This document shows, piece after piece, positions 48,901 to 57,268 of a stretch of 64,000 bases of DNA; position 1 is the first letter of the stretch; each line of letters begins with the position of its first letter. Below the pieces are notes generated by a model. It saw nothing but the letters and a program-made list of their open reading frames with translations, did no database searches and was not told where the DNA came from. Origin of the DNA: Chitinophagaceae bacterium (GTDB lineage: Bacteria; Bacteroidota; Bacteroidia; Chitinophagales; Chitinophagaceae); the NCBI GenBank assembly GCA_023957155.1, contig JAMLHK010000005.1, positions 186,001 to 250,000 of the forward strand. Direction: 5' to 3'. The translations under genes and the position numbers were made by a program.

Positions 48901-49125
48901 ACCCTGGACGTTACAAAATACCTGAAGAAAGGAACCAACCGTGTAGAAGTGGAGGTGATCGGCAGCCTGAAAAACCTGTTAGGTCCGCATCATAACAAGC
49001 CCAGGCCCGGAATGGTAGGTCCGCATCATTGGTGGAATATAAAATCCTATCCATCCGGCAGCGCTTATGATACTTACGATTACGGATTAATGAATGACTT
49101 TGAATTATTAAAGTATGAAGAATAG
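45976..49125 (+). CDS. secreted GH106-like alpha-L-rhamnosidase
   Basis: Large glycoside hydrolase of the GH106 type. I start at ATG 45976 because the next residues form a signal peptide (LRFLYGITIFLAALLFCPDT to LSQ); an in-frame ATG 46 codons earlier adds a non-signal stretch. The ~1049-residue protein has GLFSDEPSIPSRGAGNI, GHYWEHGWPDPGEGPDNM, TLSETYGGGGWEL and PQSFSYHTPWW in the catalytic part, and C-terminal beta-sandwich segments with repeated VKVNGR motifs. GH106 enzymes cleave alpha-L-rhamnosides; the exact linkage is not readable. Confidence 0.85.
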   Translation: MLRFLYGITIFLAALLFCPDTVLSQANKHNTNASSFDHLVAGFASPGKAYGSAPLWVWHTKVTKTIIDSMMLEFKQNSFGGVMVHPRPGLITEYLSPDWLALYQYTIQKGKALGLNVWIYDENSYPSGFAGGYVPDEMPESYNQGQMLHMIKADMLPAQTDDIYIALKEDNGRFIDISGNLDAEKNKPGKYYLFKKAFYQKQEGTVGPPEFPYVDLMVKGVTEKFLEVTMKGYEKIAGDEFGKMIPGLFSDEPSIPSRGAGNIRWTPDLFSAFQQKWGYDLQAHLPSLFEETGDWKKIRHNYQQTLLQLFIDRWSKPMHAYTEKHNLKWTGHYWEHGWPDPGEGPDNMAMYAWHQQPGIDMLFNQFDEVSPNAQFGNIRSVKELSSVANQLGKQRTLSETYGGGGWELTFKDMKRLGDWQYVLGVNFLNQHLSMMTLTGARKYDYPQSFSYHTPWWPYYKTLNEYCTRLSFVLSQGKQQNNILIIEPTSSAWMYVAPGKKHEGLRAIGNRFQQFITTLEKAQVEYDLGCENIILDHGKTEGKKLIVGERAYTTVVIPPGMESIDKATYELLKAYAAAGGKVLLFDKLQRIDGELKNELQYFNEPNDHIRQFTALDPAVVEQQFRQDDFQISGEGGAAIGGDLYHHRRMMNDGQILFLTNANMVSPAKGIVKIKGKDALLMDAATGQITDYPEQEQGDKISLQFTVPSAGSLLLFIADKKQQGLKRYTVTANKSAVKGTAVQTIRPAENTLMVDFCDLQLGDSLFKDTHVGAASRAVFTHYGFNRNPWNHQVQFKDHIVARDTFSTGTGFTATYHFTIGQQADFRKFRAVIEQGNLWKEIKVNGRTVKPAAGKWWLDRSFAVLQIGSYLKAGDNTLSVTASPMSVFAEIEPVYILGDFNLQPADKGWQIVAPKPLQPGSWKEQGLPLYGFGIRYVKNFNLEKTGNRFELQLADWKGTVASVKVNGRDAGIIFSEPNTLDVTKYLKKGTNRVEVEVIGSLKNLLGPHHNKPRPGMVGPHHWWNIKSYPSGSAYDTYDYGLMNDFELLKYEE

Positions 49126-49555
49126 TATAACAATGTAACCATTAACGGTCGTATTTTAAATTTTCGCAGGTTGGTGGTGACACCATAGCTGTCAACTTAA
49201 GCCCGGAGGGCTTGAACCGTGCCTGCGGCAGGCAGGTTTGAATAGCCCCCAACAAAGTTGGGGGACAAAATGTCGATGTTTTTGTTGAACCCCGTAGGGG
49301 TTCAATGTAAAATTTGGCAAATATACCACCGGTTACACCGATGGCTATTCAAATTAAACCCCATTCGGGGTGTTTGAGCGCATAGGCTCCTTAAGTTGAC
49401 GGATATGGTGAGACGCCGACTGGTAGTAGGTTCTACAGGCGGGTTGCCTGCCTGACTGATAGAAAACCGCCTGCGAAGAATTGAACTTTTTCACCGAAGG
49501 TAAATACGCCCGGAATAGTGCAATATCAACGAATGCCTAATTATATATTTATAAA
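49126..49555. other. 430-bp intergenic region holding a MITE-like element
   Basis: No gene is seen between the GH106 and GH78 genes. The bulk is the inverted-repeat element at 49191-49400; the remainder is short GC-rich text (ggcgggttgcctgcctg near 49440) and an AT-rich run just before the GH78 start, likely its promoter. Confidence 0.6.
49191..49400. mobile_element. 210-bp MITE-like element with 11-bp terminal inverted repeats
   Basis: Ends are perfect inverted repeats: gtcaacttaag (49191-49201) and cttaagttgac (49390-49400). Inside are hairpins aagccc-gga-gggctt (49199-49213), tgcctgc-g-gcaggca, cccccaac-aaa-gttggggg (49246-49264), ttgaacccc-gta-ggggttcaa (49285-49305) and acccc-attc-ggggt (49358-49371). 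It has no coding capacity and no clear target-site duplication. Confidence 0.6.
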
Positions 49556-52327
49556 ATGAAGGGGAGTTTAATTTTTTTTATATCTATACTTTCCTACTGC
49601 CCGTTGTCGGCACAACAACCGGTGGTGGTTAATCTTCAATGCCAGTACCAGGAATTTCCGTTAGGCGTTGATGATCCTTCCCCGCGCCTGAGCTGGCAGC
49701 TTACCGCTTCTAGAAGAAATACCATGCAGACAGCTTACCGCGTGCTGGTGGCAGATGACAAAGCGCTTCTTCAAAAAAATACAGGCAATGTATGGGATTC
49801 AAAAAAAGTGATCTCCGGCCAGTCCATACAGGTAGCATACGCCGGGAAAAAGCTTCAGCCGGGAAAGTTATATTACTGGAAAGTGATGGTATGGGATGAT
49901 AAAGCTGTTGGTTCGCAATGGAGCAGTCCTTCCTCCTGGCAAATGGGTTTGTTGGCTGATGAAGACTGGAAAGGTGCCCGGTGGATAGCGTATGAAAGGA
50001 TGCCGGACAGCCTGCGTATTGTGCCTGCCATACATGGGGGAGGCAATCCCAAATTAGGCCCGGGAAAAAACATCCTGCCTCTGCTCAGAAAGGAATTTGT
50101 TATAAAGAAATCGGTTAAAAGGGCAACCGCTTTCATTGCCGGACTGGGGCATTTCGATTTGAGCGTGAATGGTAAAAAAACAGGCGATCATTTTCTTGAC
50201 GCCGGCTGGACGCAATACAGCAACAACGCGTTGTATGTGACCTTCGATATCACCCATCAATTAAAGAAAGGAGGGAACGCACTGGGCGTTATGCTTGGCA
50301 ATGGGTTTTATTATACACCCCGCGAGCGTTACCGGAAAATTACCGTAGCGTACGGCTATCCGAAAATGATCTGCAGGATAGCGCTGGAATATACCGATGG
50401 CTCTGTGGAAGATATTGTAAGTGATGATAGCTGGAAAGCAGCTCCCGGGCCAATAACTTTTTCAAGCATATACAGCGGTGAAGATTATAATGCGAACCTG
50501 CAACAAGCGGGATGGGACAGCCCTTCCTTTAATGACCAGTCGTGGAAGACAGCCCTTATTGTAGATGGCCCGCCGGTACTGAGCGCTCAGACCGCGGATC
50601 CGCTTAAAATTACAGATTCCTTTTCCGTAAAAAAGATCTCGCAACCCAAACCTTCTGTTTGGGTATACGATTTCGGGCAAAATGCTTCGGGCATATTCAG
50701 GATAAAAGTGAAAGGCAAACAGCAGGATCAGATCGTGTTCCGGCCAGCAGAGCTGATCACGGATGACGGGCTGGTTACACAGGACGCGGTTGGGACGCCT
50801 GTTTACTTCAATTACACTTTAAAAGGAGCAACGCCGGAAGCCTGGCAGCCCCAGTTCACTTATTACGGTTTCCGGTATATACAGGTGGAGGGCGCGGTTC
50901 CCAACGGAGAACCCAACCCACAGGGTTTGCCGGTAATTATGGAAATAGAAAGTTTACATACGCGTAACGCGGCAGCCAAAGTAGGTAGCTTTTCCTGTTC
51001 GAATGAGCTCTTTAACCGTACCAACACGCTCATTGACTGGGCGATCAGGAGCAATATGGCCAGTGTGCTTACAGATTGCCCGCATCGTGAAAAATTAGGA
51101 TGGCTGGAAGAAGCTCACTTAATGGGATCTTCCGTAAAATACAATTATAATATTGCGGGACTGGGCAGGAAAATAGTGAAGGACATGATAGACGCGCAAA
51201 CCGCGGATGGGCTTGTGCCCGATATAGCGCCTGAATATGTTCATTTTGAAAGCGGTTTCAGGGATTCTCCCGAATGGGGAAGCAATTCTATCATCCTCCC
51301 CTGGTATTTGTATCAATGGTATGGCGATGAGCAGGACTTAAAAGAAGCCTACCCGATGATGCAGCGTTATGCTGACTATCTTCAAAAAAAATCCGCGAAT
51401 GGTATTTTATCGCATGGACTGGGAGACTGGTTTGATATCGGCCCTAAAAATCCTGGTGAATCGCAACTGACTCCCAAAGGCGTAACTGCCACCGCCATTT
51501 TTTATTATGACCTGAGTATTTTAAGTAAGGTTGCAAAGCTGCTGGGCAAATCATCAGATGCCCGGCATTATGAAGAAATGGCTGAAAAAGTCAGGACAGC
51601 GTTCAATAATGCTTTCTTTAATAAAGACACGAAGCAATATGCTACAGGCAGTCAGACCGCCAATGCAATGGCAGTGTATATGGAATTGGTGGAGCCGCAG
51701 TATAAAGATGCTGTGGTTGAAAATATTGTCGCCGATATCCGTGAGCGGAAGAACAGTCTTACGGCGGGAGATATCGGGTACCGCTATTTGATCAGGGTAT
51801 TGGAGGAAAGTGGCCGCTCGGATGTGATCTTTGATATGAACAACCGTTCCGATGTGCCGGGCTATGGTTTTCAACTGGCGCATGGAGCAACGGCGCTCAC
51901 TGAGTCGTGGCAGGCGTACCGTTTTGTATCTAATAATCATTTTATGCTGGGGCATTTAATGGAATGGTTTTATAGTGGATTGGGCGGTATAAGGCAGGCG
52001 GAACATTCAGTTGGCTTCAAACAGATTGATATCCGTCCCGAGCCCGTTGGCAATGTAACCCATGCTGCGGCAAATTATATTTCTCCTTACGGTACGATCG
52101 CTTCCGGATGGAAGAAAGAAGAGGGTACCTTTGAATTAAATATAGAGATACCGGCTAATACAACGGCTACCGTTTATCTCCCGGCGTCTCAAACGGCTGA
52201 AATTACAGAAAGCGGCAAACCTATTAATAAAAGCAACGATATAAAAATCCTGGGTCGCCAAAACGGAGTTGTATTGATATCGGTAGGATCAGGAAAATAC
52301 CGGTTTCAGGTAAACACAAAAAAATGA
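49556..52327 (+). CDS. secreted GH78 alpha-L-rhamnosidase
   Basis: 923-residue inverting rhamnosidase with the GH78 layout: signal peptide (residues 1-20, ending PLSAQ), fibronectin-like N domain (GVDDPSPRLSWQL), rhamnosidase N domain around HFDLSVNGKKTGDHFLDAGW, a concanavalin-like domain, and an (alpha/alpha)6 barrel from about residue 490 with TDCPHREKLGWLEEAHLMG (acidic catalytic region near residue 507) and a C-terminal beta domain. GH78 releases L-rhamnose from plant or bacterial glycans. Confidence 0.92.
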   Translation: MKGSLIFFISILSYCPLSAQQPVVVNLQCQYQEFPLGVDDPSPRLSWQLTASRRNTMQTAYRVLVADDKALLQKNTGNVWDSKKVISGQSIQVAYAGKKLQPGKLYYWKVMVWDDKAVGSQWSSPSSWQMGLLADEDWKGARWIAYERMPDSLRIVPAIHGGGNPKLGPGKNILPLLRKEFVIKKSVKRATAFIAGLGHFDLSVNGKKTGDHFLDAGWTQYSNNALYVTFDITHQLKKGGNALGVMLGNGFYYTPRERYRKITVAYGYPKMICRIALEYTDGSVEDIVSDDSWKAAPGPITFSSIYSGEDYNANLQQAGWDSPSFNDQSWKTALIVDGPPVLSAQTADPLKITDSFSVKKISQPKPSVWVYDFGQNASGIFRIKVKGKQQDQIVFRPAELITDDGLVTQDAVGTPVYFNYTLKGATPEAWQPQFTYYGFRYIQVEGAVPNGEPNPQGLPVIMEIESLHTRNAAAKVGSFSCSNELFNRTNTLIDWAIRSNMASVLTDCPHREKLGWLEEAHLMGSSVKYNYNIAGLGRKIVKDMIDAQTADGLVPDIAPEYVHFESGFRDSPEWGSNSIILPWYLYQWYGDEQDLKEAYPMMQRYADYLQKKSANGILSHGLGDWFDIGPKNPGESQLTPKGVTATAIFYYDLSILSKVAKLLGKSSDARHYEEMAEKVRTAFNNAFFNKDTKQYATGSQTANAMAVYMELVEPQYKDAVVENIVADIRERKNSLTAGDIGYRYLIRVLEESGRSDVIFDMNNRSDVPGYGFQLAHGATALTESWQAYRFVSNNHFMLGHLMEWFYSGLGGIRQAEHSVGFKQIDIRPEPVGNVTHAAANYISPYGTIASGWKKEEGTFELNIEIPANTTATVYLPASQTAEITESGKPINKSNDIKILGRQNGVVLISVGSGKYRFQVNTKK

Positions 52328-52361
52328 TTCAATTAATTAAGCACAGAATCATCATAAACAA

Positions 52362-53798
52362 ATGGCAGCAAATAAATTTCCATTAAAAATAGGACTCTTT
52401 GGAATTGGACTGGAAGCATATTGGGAACAATTTGAAGGATTACAAAAACGGTTAGCAGGTTATGTAGATGTAGTAGCCGGACGGTTAAAAACCTATGGCG
52501 CGGAAGTGGTGAACCTGGGGCTTATAGACACGCCGGAAAAAGCATTCAACGCGGGGCATCGTTTCCGCACGGAAGATGTGGACCTGATCTTCCTGTATGT
52601 CACTACCTATGCGCTGTCGTCTACCGTGCTGCCGGTAGTGAAGCGCGCTAAAGTACCGGTGATCGTGCTCAACCTGTCGCCGGAAGCAGCCATCAATTAC
52701 GAATGGTTCAATCAACTGAATGACCGTACCCGGATGACGGGTGAATGGCTGGCTTATTGTTCGGCTTGTCCCGTTCCCGAGATCGCCAGCGTGTTCAAAC
52801 GTTCGGGCATTCCTTTTTACCAGGTTACAGGTATGCTGCATGATGACCCTGTAGTATGGAAAGAAATAGAAGACTGGATAGCGGCGGCGAGGGTGGCGCA
52901 TATCATGTATCACAATAACCTGGGTGTGATGGGTAATTATTATGGCGGTATGCTGGATATATATTCCAACTTCACCCTGCACTGCGCTGTATTGGGCGGG
53001 CATATAGAAATTATTGAGGTAGATGAGCTTTCCTTCATTCGTCAGCAGGTGACTGCGGAGCAGATACAGGATAAGCTAAAAGTATTTGAAGAAGCATTTG
53101 ATGTGCAACCCGATTGCTCCGCTTTTGAGCTGGAGCGTGCAGCACGTACCTCGGTAGCGCTTGATCAACTGGTGCGTAAATATCGTTTAGGTTCCATGGC
53201 CTATTATCATAAAGGAACAGGTAATCCAGAAAATGAAGACACCATGAGTTCTGTTATACTGGGTAATTCATTGCTCACCGCCAATGCCGTTCCGGTAGCG
53301 GGAGAGTATGAGATCAAGAATGTACAGGCTATGAAGATCATGGACAGCTTTGGTGTTGGCGGATCGTTTACGGAATACTATGCCATGGATTTTAATGATG
53401 ATGTAGTACTGATGGGGCATGATGGTCCCGGGCACCTGGCCATCGCGGAGGGAAAAATAAAAGTAAAGCCTCTGCGGGTATACCATGGCAAAGTAGGCAA
53501 CGGGCTGTCGGTAGAGATGTCGGTACGTTATGGAAAAGTGACCCTGTTGTCGGTAGTGGAAACCATGGATGGAAAACTATTGTTCCTTGTCGCGGAGGCG
53601 GAATCTGTTCCGGGACCCATACTGGAAATCGGCAATACCAACAGCCGGTACCGGTTCTCTATCGGCGCGCGCCGGTTTGTAGAGGAGTGGAACGCGCAGG
53701 GACCTGCGCATCATTGCGCGATAGGCATAGGGCATATCGCGTCAAAGATCAAAAAGCTCGGGGAGTTGTTGGGGGTGGGAACGGTGCAGGTATGTTGA
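52362..53798 (+). CDS. L-fucose/L-arabinose isomerase family protein
   Basis: 478 residues, no signal peptide, hence cytoplasmic. It has the AraA/FucI-type Rossmann start KIGLFGIGLEAYWEQFEGL, the VIVLNLSPEAAINYEWF segment, MGNYYGGMLDIYSNF, and a C-terminal domain with DDVVLMGHDGPGHLAIAEGK. It likely interconverts an aldose and a ketose; the substrate here (L-rhamnose, L-arabinose or another sugar) is not certain. It starts 34 bp after GH78 and is probably co-transcribed. Confidence 0.8.
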   Translation: MAANKFPLKIGLFGIGLEAYWEQFEGLQKRLAGYVDVVAGRLKTYGAEVVNLGLIDTPEKAFNAGHRFRTEDVDLIFLYVTTYALSSTVLPVVKRAKVPVIVLNLSPEAAINYEWFNQLNDRTRMTGEWLAYCSACPVPEIASVFKRSGIPFYQVTGMLHDDPVVWKEIEDWIAAARVAHIMYHNNLGVMGNYYGGMLDIYSNFTLHCAVLGGHIEIIEVDELSFIRQQVTAEQIQDKLKVFEEAFDVQPDCSAFELERAARTSVALDQLVRKYRLGSMAYYHKGTGNPENEDTMSSVILGNSLLTANAVPVAGEYEIKNVQAMKIMDSFGVGGSFTEYYAMDFNDDVVLMGHDGPGHLAIAEGKIKVKPLRVYHGKVGNGLSVEMSVRYGKVTLLSVVETMDGKLLFLVAEAESVPGPILEIGNTNSRYRFSIGARRFVEEWNAQGPAHHCAIGIGHIASKIKKLGELLGVGTVQVC

Positions 53799-53812
53799 TG
53801 CAGAGGTTCAGG

Positions 53813-53847
53813 GCTATGAGCTGTCAGCTTTCAGCAATCAGCCTGGG
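53813..53847. repeat. heptad-period repeat between isomerase and GH106 genes
   Basis: Five 7-bp units: gctatga, gctgtca, gctttca, gcaatca, gcctggg. It shares the 7-bp period, but not the sequence, with the repeats near 1071, 30480 and 30535. Confidence 0.6.
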
Positions 53848-53954
53848 ATATACGGAACTTTAGAAACGGGCTTTGCCTGAACAGGTAGCTGATCGAAGCC
53901 CGGTGATGTTATCCCTGTGACTAAATGATTTTATATTCAGCAAAAACTATATTA

Positions 53955-56900
53955 ATGAAGGATTGTAACGATTGCAGAAGCATATTTCAAAGCGTCACAT
54001 CAGTAGTGGTTTTTACTTTGATGGCTGCATTGCTGTGGAGCGGTTGCACTAAAAAAACAACAGCTCCTTCCCAAACGGATATTTCCGGGATAGGAGCGCT
54101 TAAGGCGGGCTTTATAAATCCGCCGGATTGGGCCCGCCCCGGTGTATACTGGTATTTCATGGATGGAAATTTATCGGAAGAAGGGATGACGAAAGACCTG
54201 GAATCTATGTCCGGGGCGGGTATCGGTAATGTGATATTCCTTGAAGTAAATGTAGGGGTACCCCGCGGCAAGGTTGATTTTTTAAGCGATCGCTGGCTGG
54301 AATTATTCGCGCATGCTGAAAAAGAATGCCGGAGACTGAACATCGCTATGACGTTGGGCATAGGGCCCGGCTGGGCGGGTAGTGGCGGACCCTGGGTAGC
54401 GCCTGCGCAATCCATGCAGCATCTGGTATCGTCAGCTATCACCGTTCAGGGAGGTGGCAATCAAAAAATAAAGCTTCCTGCCCCGCTTCCTAAAAGACCA
54501 TTCTTTGGTGAGGGTGTGTTTACTCCCGGTTTAAAAAAGCAGTGGCAGGATTTTTATGAGGATGTGGCTGTCCTGGCATTCCCGCAGCCTCCGGATACGG
54601 GTAAAATAAAAGATATAGATGAAAAGGCTTTGTATTACCGTGCACCTTTTTCTTCGGTAGCCGGCGTAAAACCATTCCTGTCTCCCGATGATGATGGAAA
54701 TATGCTCACCGGTGCGGCCGTTGCAAAAAATACTATACTCAATCTTACTGATAAGCTACAGCCCGATGGAACATTAGATTGGGAAACGCCACCGGGTAAT
54801 TGGATCGTTATGCGGTTTGGTACACGTAATAATGGCGCCGTCACCCGCCCGGCTCCTTTTCCCGGGCTGGGCTTTGAAGCGGATAAGCTGGATACAGTTG
54901 CTTTAAATGCACACCTCGATGCATATACAGGAAAGATATTCAGGAAGATCGGGAAGCCTGCTAAGAGATCGGAAGGAGGATTGAAATTCCTGCACATGGA
55001 CAGTTGGGAGATGGGCGCACAAAACTGGACAAAAAATATGCGGGCGGAGTTCATGAAAAGAAGAGGATATGATCCCCAACCTTTTTACCCGGTATATAAT
55101 GGTCTTGTTGTAGACAATCCTGAGATCAGCGAACGGTTCCTGTGGGATTTGCGTCAAACCGCGCAGGAGCTTGTGCTGGAATACCATGCAGGGCAGGTGA
55201 AAAAATATGCGCATCGTCACGGGTTAGGATTATCTATAGAACCGTATGATATGAACCCCACGGCAGACCTTGAGCTGGGCGCTGTGGCTGATGTACCAAT
55301 GTGTGAATTCTGGAGCAAAGATTTTGGCTTTAATACTTCATACAGTTGTATTGAAGCGGTATCCATTGCTCACGTTAACGGTCAGTCGCTTGTTCCCGCG
55401 GAAGCGTTTACCGCCGAAAAGAATGAAGGCTGGAAACAGCATCCCGGCTCTATGAAATCGCAGGGCGACTGGGCTTTTGCCACCGGCATTAACCGGCTGG
55501 TATACCATACTTTTCAAAGCCAGTCATTGCCCGACAGCCTGCGCCCCGGCATGACGATGGGGCCTTACGGCATCCACTGGGACAGGAACCAGACCTGGTG
55601 GCCGATGGCAGGGGATTATCACCGCTATGTTTCCCGCTGCCAGTTTATGTTGCAGCAGGGAAGAACGGTGGCGGATGTGTTGTATCTGTCGCCAGAAGGC
55701 GCCCCGCATGTTTTTCGCCCACCATCATCGGCGCTTAGCGGCGAAGAGCCGGTGCGTGACAGGAGAGGATATAATTTTGACGGTTGTTCACCAGGTCAAT
55801 TGCTTAATGCAAGCGTTAAAGACAACCAGGTGGTATTTCCCGGGGGAGCCATGTACAAACTATTAGTGTTGCCTGATATGAAAACAATGACCCCTCGTTT
55901 GCTGGAAAAGATCGGGGAATTAGTGCGCGAAGGCGCGGTGATAGTAGGCAATCCTCCTGTTCAGTCACCCGGACTGACAGGATATCCCGGCTGTGATGAG
56001 CAGGTACAAAACCTGTCCCGTACTATATGGGGTGCGCTGGAAACTCCTCCCGCTTATACGGAGCGTGTATATGGCAAAGGAAAGATCATTTGGGGCGCCG
56101 GCATAAGTACCAGATCGGATGGGCTCTACCCGCTATACAGCATAACCGCTGGTATATTAAAGAACATGGGAGTGCCCGAAGACTTTGAATGGGCCGGCGA
56201 TCTGCGCTACACACATCGTACAGCTCCCGGCTGGGATATGTATTTTGTAGCGAATAAAACCAATGAGCCTTTGAACGCGGAGGCTGTATTCCGCTGCGAC
56301 AGCGGCAGTCCTGAGCTTTGGGATCCACTTACGGGAGAGATCAGACCATTGCCCGCATTCACACAACAAGACGGGCAGACCACTATTCCCTTACAGTTTC
56401 AGCCGAACCAAAGCTTTTTTATTGTTTTCAGAAAAGGAGCCAAAGCCGCACCCATTCCTGCTAAAGAAAATTTTCCGGGATATAACAATCTAGTAATGTT
56501 GGATGGTGCATGGACAGTATCTTTTGATCCTAAGTGGGGCGGTCCTGAAAAAATAGTATTTGACCGGTTGCAGGACTGGACGACCCGCTCCGAAGAAGGA
56601 ATAAAATACTATTCAGGTACGGCTGTTTACAGGCAAAGCTTTGACCTTCCCGGAACAGATATCAATAATAAAGGCCGGCGACTTTTCCTTGACCTGGGAG
56701 AAGTGAACAATATGGCACAGGTAAAGTTGAACGGAAAAGACCTGGGCGTGGTATGGACAGCTCCCTGGCAGGTGGATATCACGGGCATTGTAAAAGAAAA
56801 GGACAACCAGTTGGAAATAACAGTAGTGAATTTATGGGCCAACCGCCTGATAGGCGATGAACAATTACCGGATGACGGGGTAAAGAACGGTCAATGGCCC

Positions 56901-57035
56901 GAATGGCTGCAGCAGGGTAAAGCGCGTACCAGCGGCAGGTTTACATTTACTACCTACAAGCATTATAGAAAAGATTCACCATTGTTGCCATCAGGCCTTA
57001 CAGGCCCGGTAAGTATAAAACAGTCCGGCTATTAG
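53955..57035 (+). CDS. GH106-like alpha-L-rhamnosidase, predicted lipoprotein
   Basis: Second GH106-type enzyme, about 1026 residues from ATG 53955 (MKDCND); ATG 53925 ten codons earlier is also possible. The signal sequence ends in LLWSGC, a lipobox, so unlike the GH106 at 45976 it should be membrane-anchored. Features: PPDWARPGVYWYFMDGNLSE, MTLGIGPGWAGSGGPWV, LKFLHMDSWEMGAQNW, SLVPAEAFTAEKN and a C-terminal beta-sandwich with VKLNGKDLGVVW. The exact linkage specificity is unknown. Confidence 0.85.
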   Translation: MKDCNDCRSIFQSVTSVVVFTLMAALLWSGCTKKTTAPSQTDISGIGALKAGFINPPDWARPGVYWYFMDGNLSEEGMTKDLESMSGAGIGNVIFLEVNVGVPRGKVDFLSDRWLELFAHAEKECRRLNIAMTLGIGPGWAGSGGPWVAPAQSMQHLVSSAITVQGGGNQKIKLPAPLPKRPFFGEGVFTPGLKKQWQDFYEDVAVLAFPQPPDTGKIKDIDEKALYYRAPFSSVAGVKPFLSPDDDGNMLTGAAVAKNTILNLTDKLQPDGTLDWETPPGNWIVMRFGTRNNGAVTRPAPFPGLGFEADKLDTVALNAHLDAYTGKIFRKIGKPAKRSEGGLKFLHMDSWEMGAQNWTKNMRAEFMKRRGYDPQPFYPVYNGLVVDNPEISERFLWDLRQTAQELVLEYHAGQVKKYAHRHGLGLSIEPYDMNPTADLELGAVADVPMCEFWSKDFGFNTSYSCIEAVSIAHVNGQSLVPAEAFTAEKNEGWKQHPGSMKSQGDWAFATGINRLVYHTFQSQSLPDSLRPGMTMGPYGIHWDRNQTWWPMAGDYHRYVSRCQFMLQQGRTVADVLYLSPEGAPHVFRPPSSALSGEEPVRDRRGYNFDGCSPGQLLNASVKDNQVVFPGGAMYKLLVLPDMKTMTPRLLEKIGELVREGAVIVGNPPVQSPGLTGYPGCDEQVQNLSRTIWGALETPPAYTERVYGKGKIIWGAGISTRSDGLYPLYSITAGILKNMGVPEDFEWAGDLRYTHRTAPGWDMYFVANKTNEPLNAEAVFRCDSGSPELWDPLTGEIRPLPAFTQQDGQTTIPLQFQPNQSFFIVFRKGAKAAPIPAKENFPGYNNLVMLDGAWTVSFDPKWGGPEKIVFDRLQDWTTRSEEGIKYYSGTAVYRQSFDLPGTDINNKGRRLFLDLGEVNNMAQVKLNGKDLGVVWTAPWQVDITGIVKEKDNQLEITVVNLWANRLIGDEQLPDDGVKNGQWPEWLQQGKARTSGRFTFTTYKHYRKDSPLLPSGLTGPVSIKQSGY

Positions 57036-57268
57036 AAACCGGCTATAATATGACATCATAACAAAGCGGATACACAGGATGGAACAGGATATCCGGTACT
57101 CCTTAATTTGTTATCTTGCTATATACTTTCCGGTAATATCCGGTATTGTAAAAGTATAGAGAGAAAAGCAGATGAGTAGTGAAATGGTATGTTGTGATGT
57201 CAGGCCTGGCCTGTCTTTAAGAGGTATAAGTGTGTTCCGGCAGATTATATAACGATTGTAATATTTAG

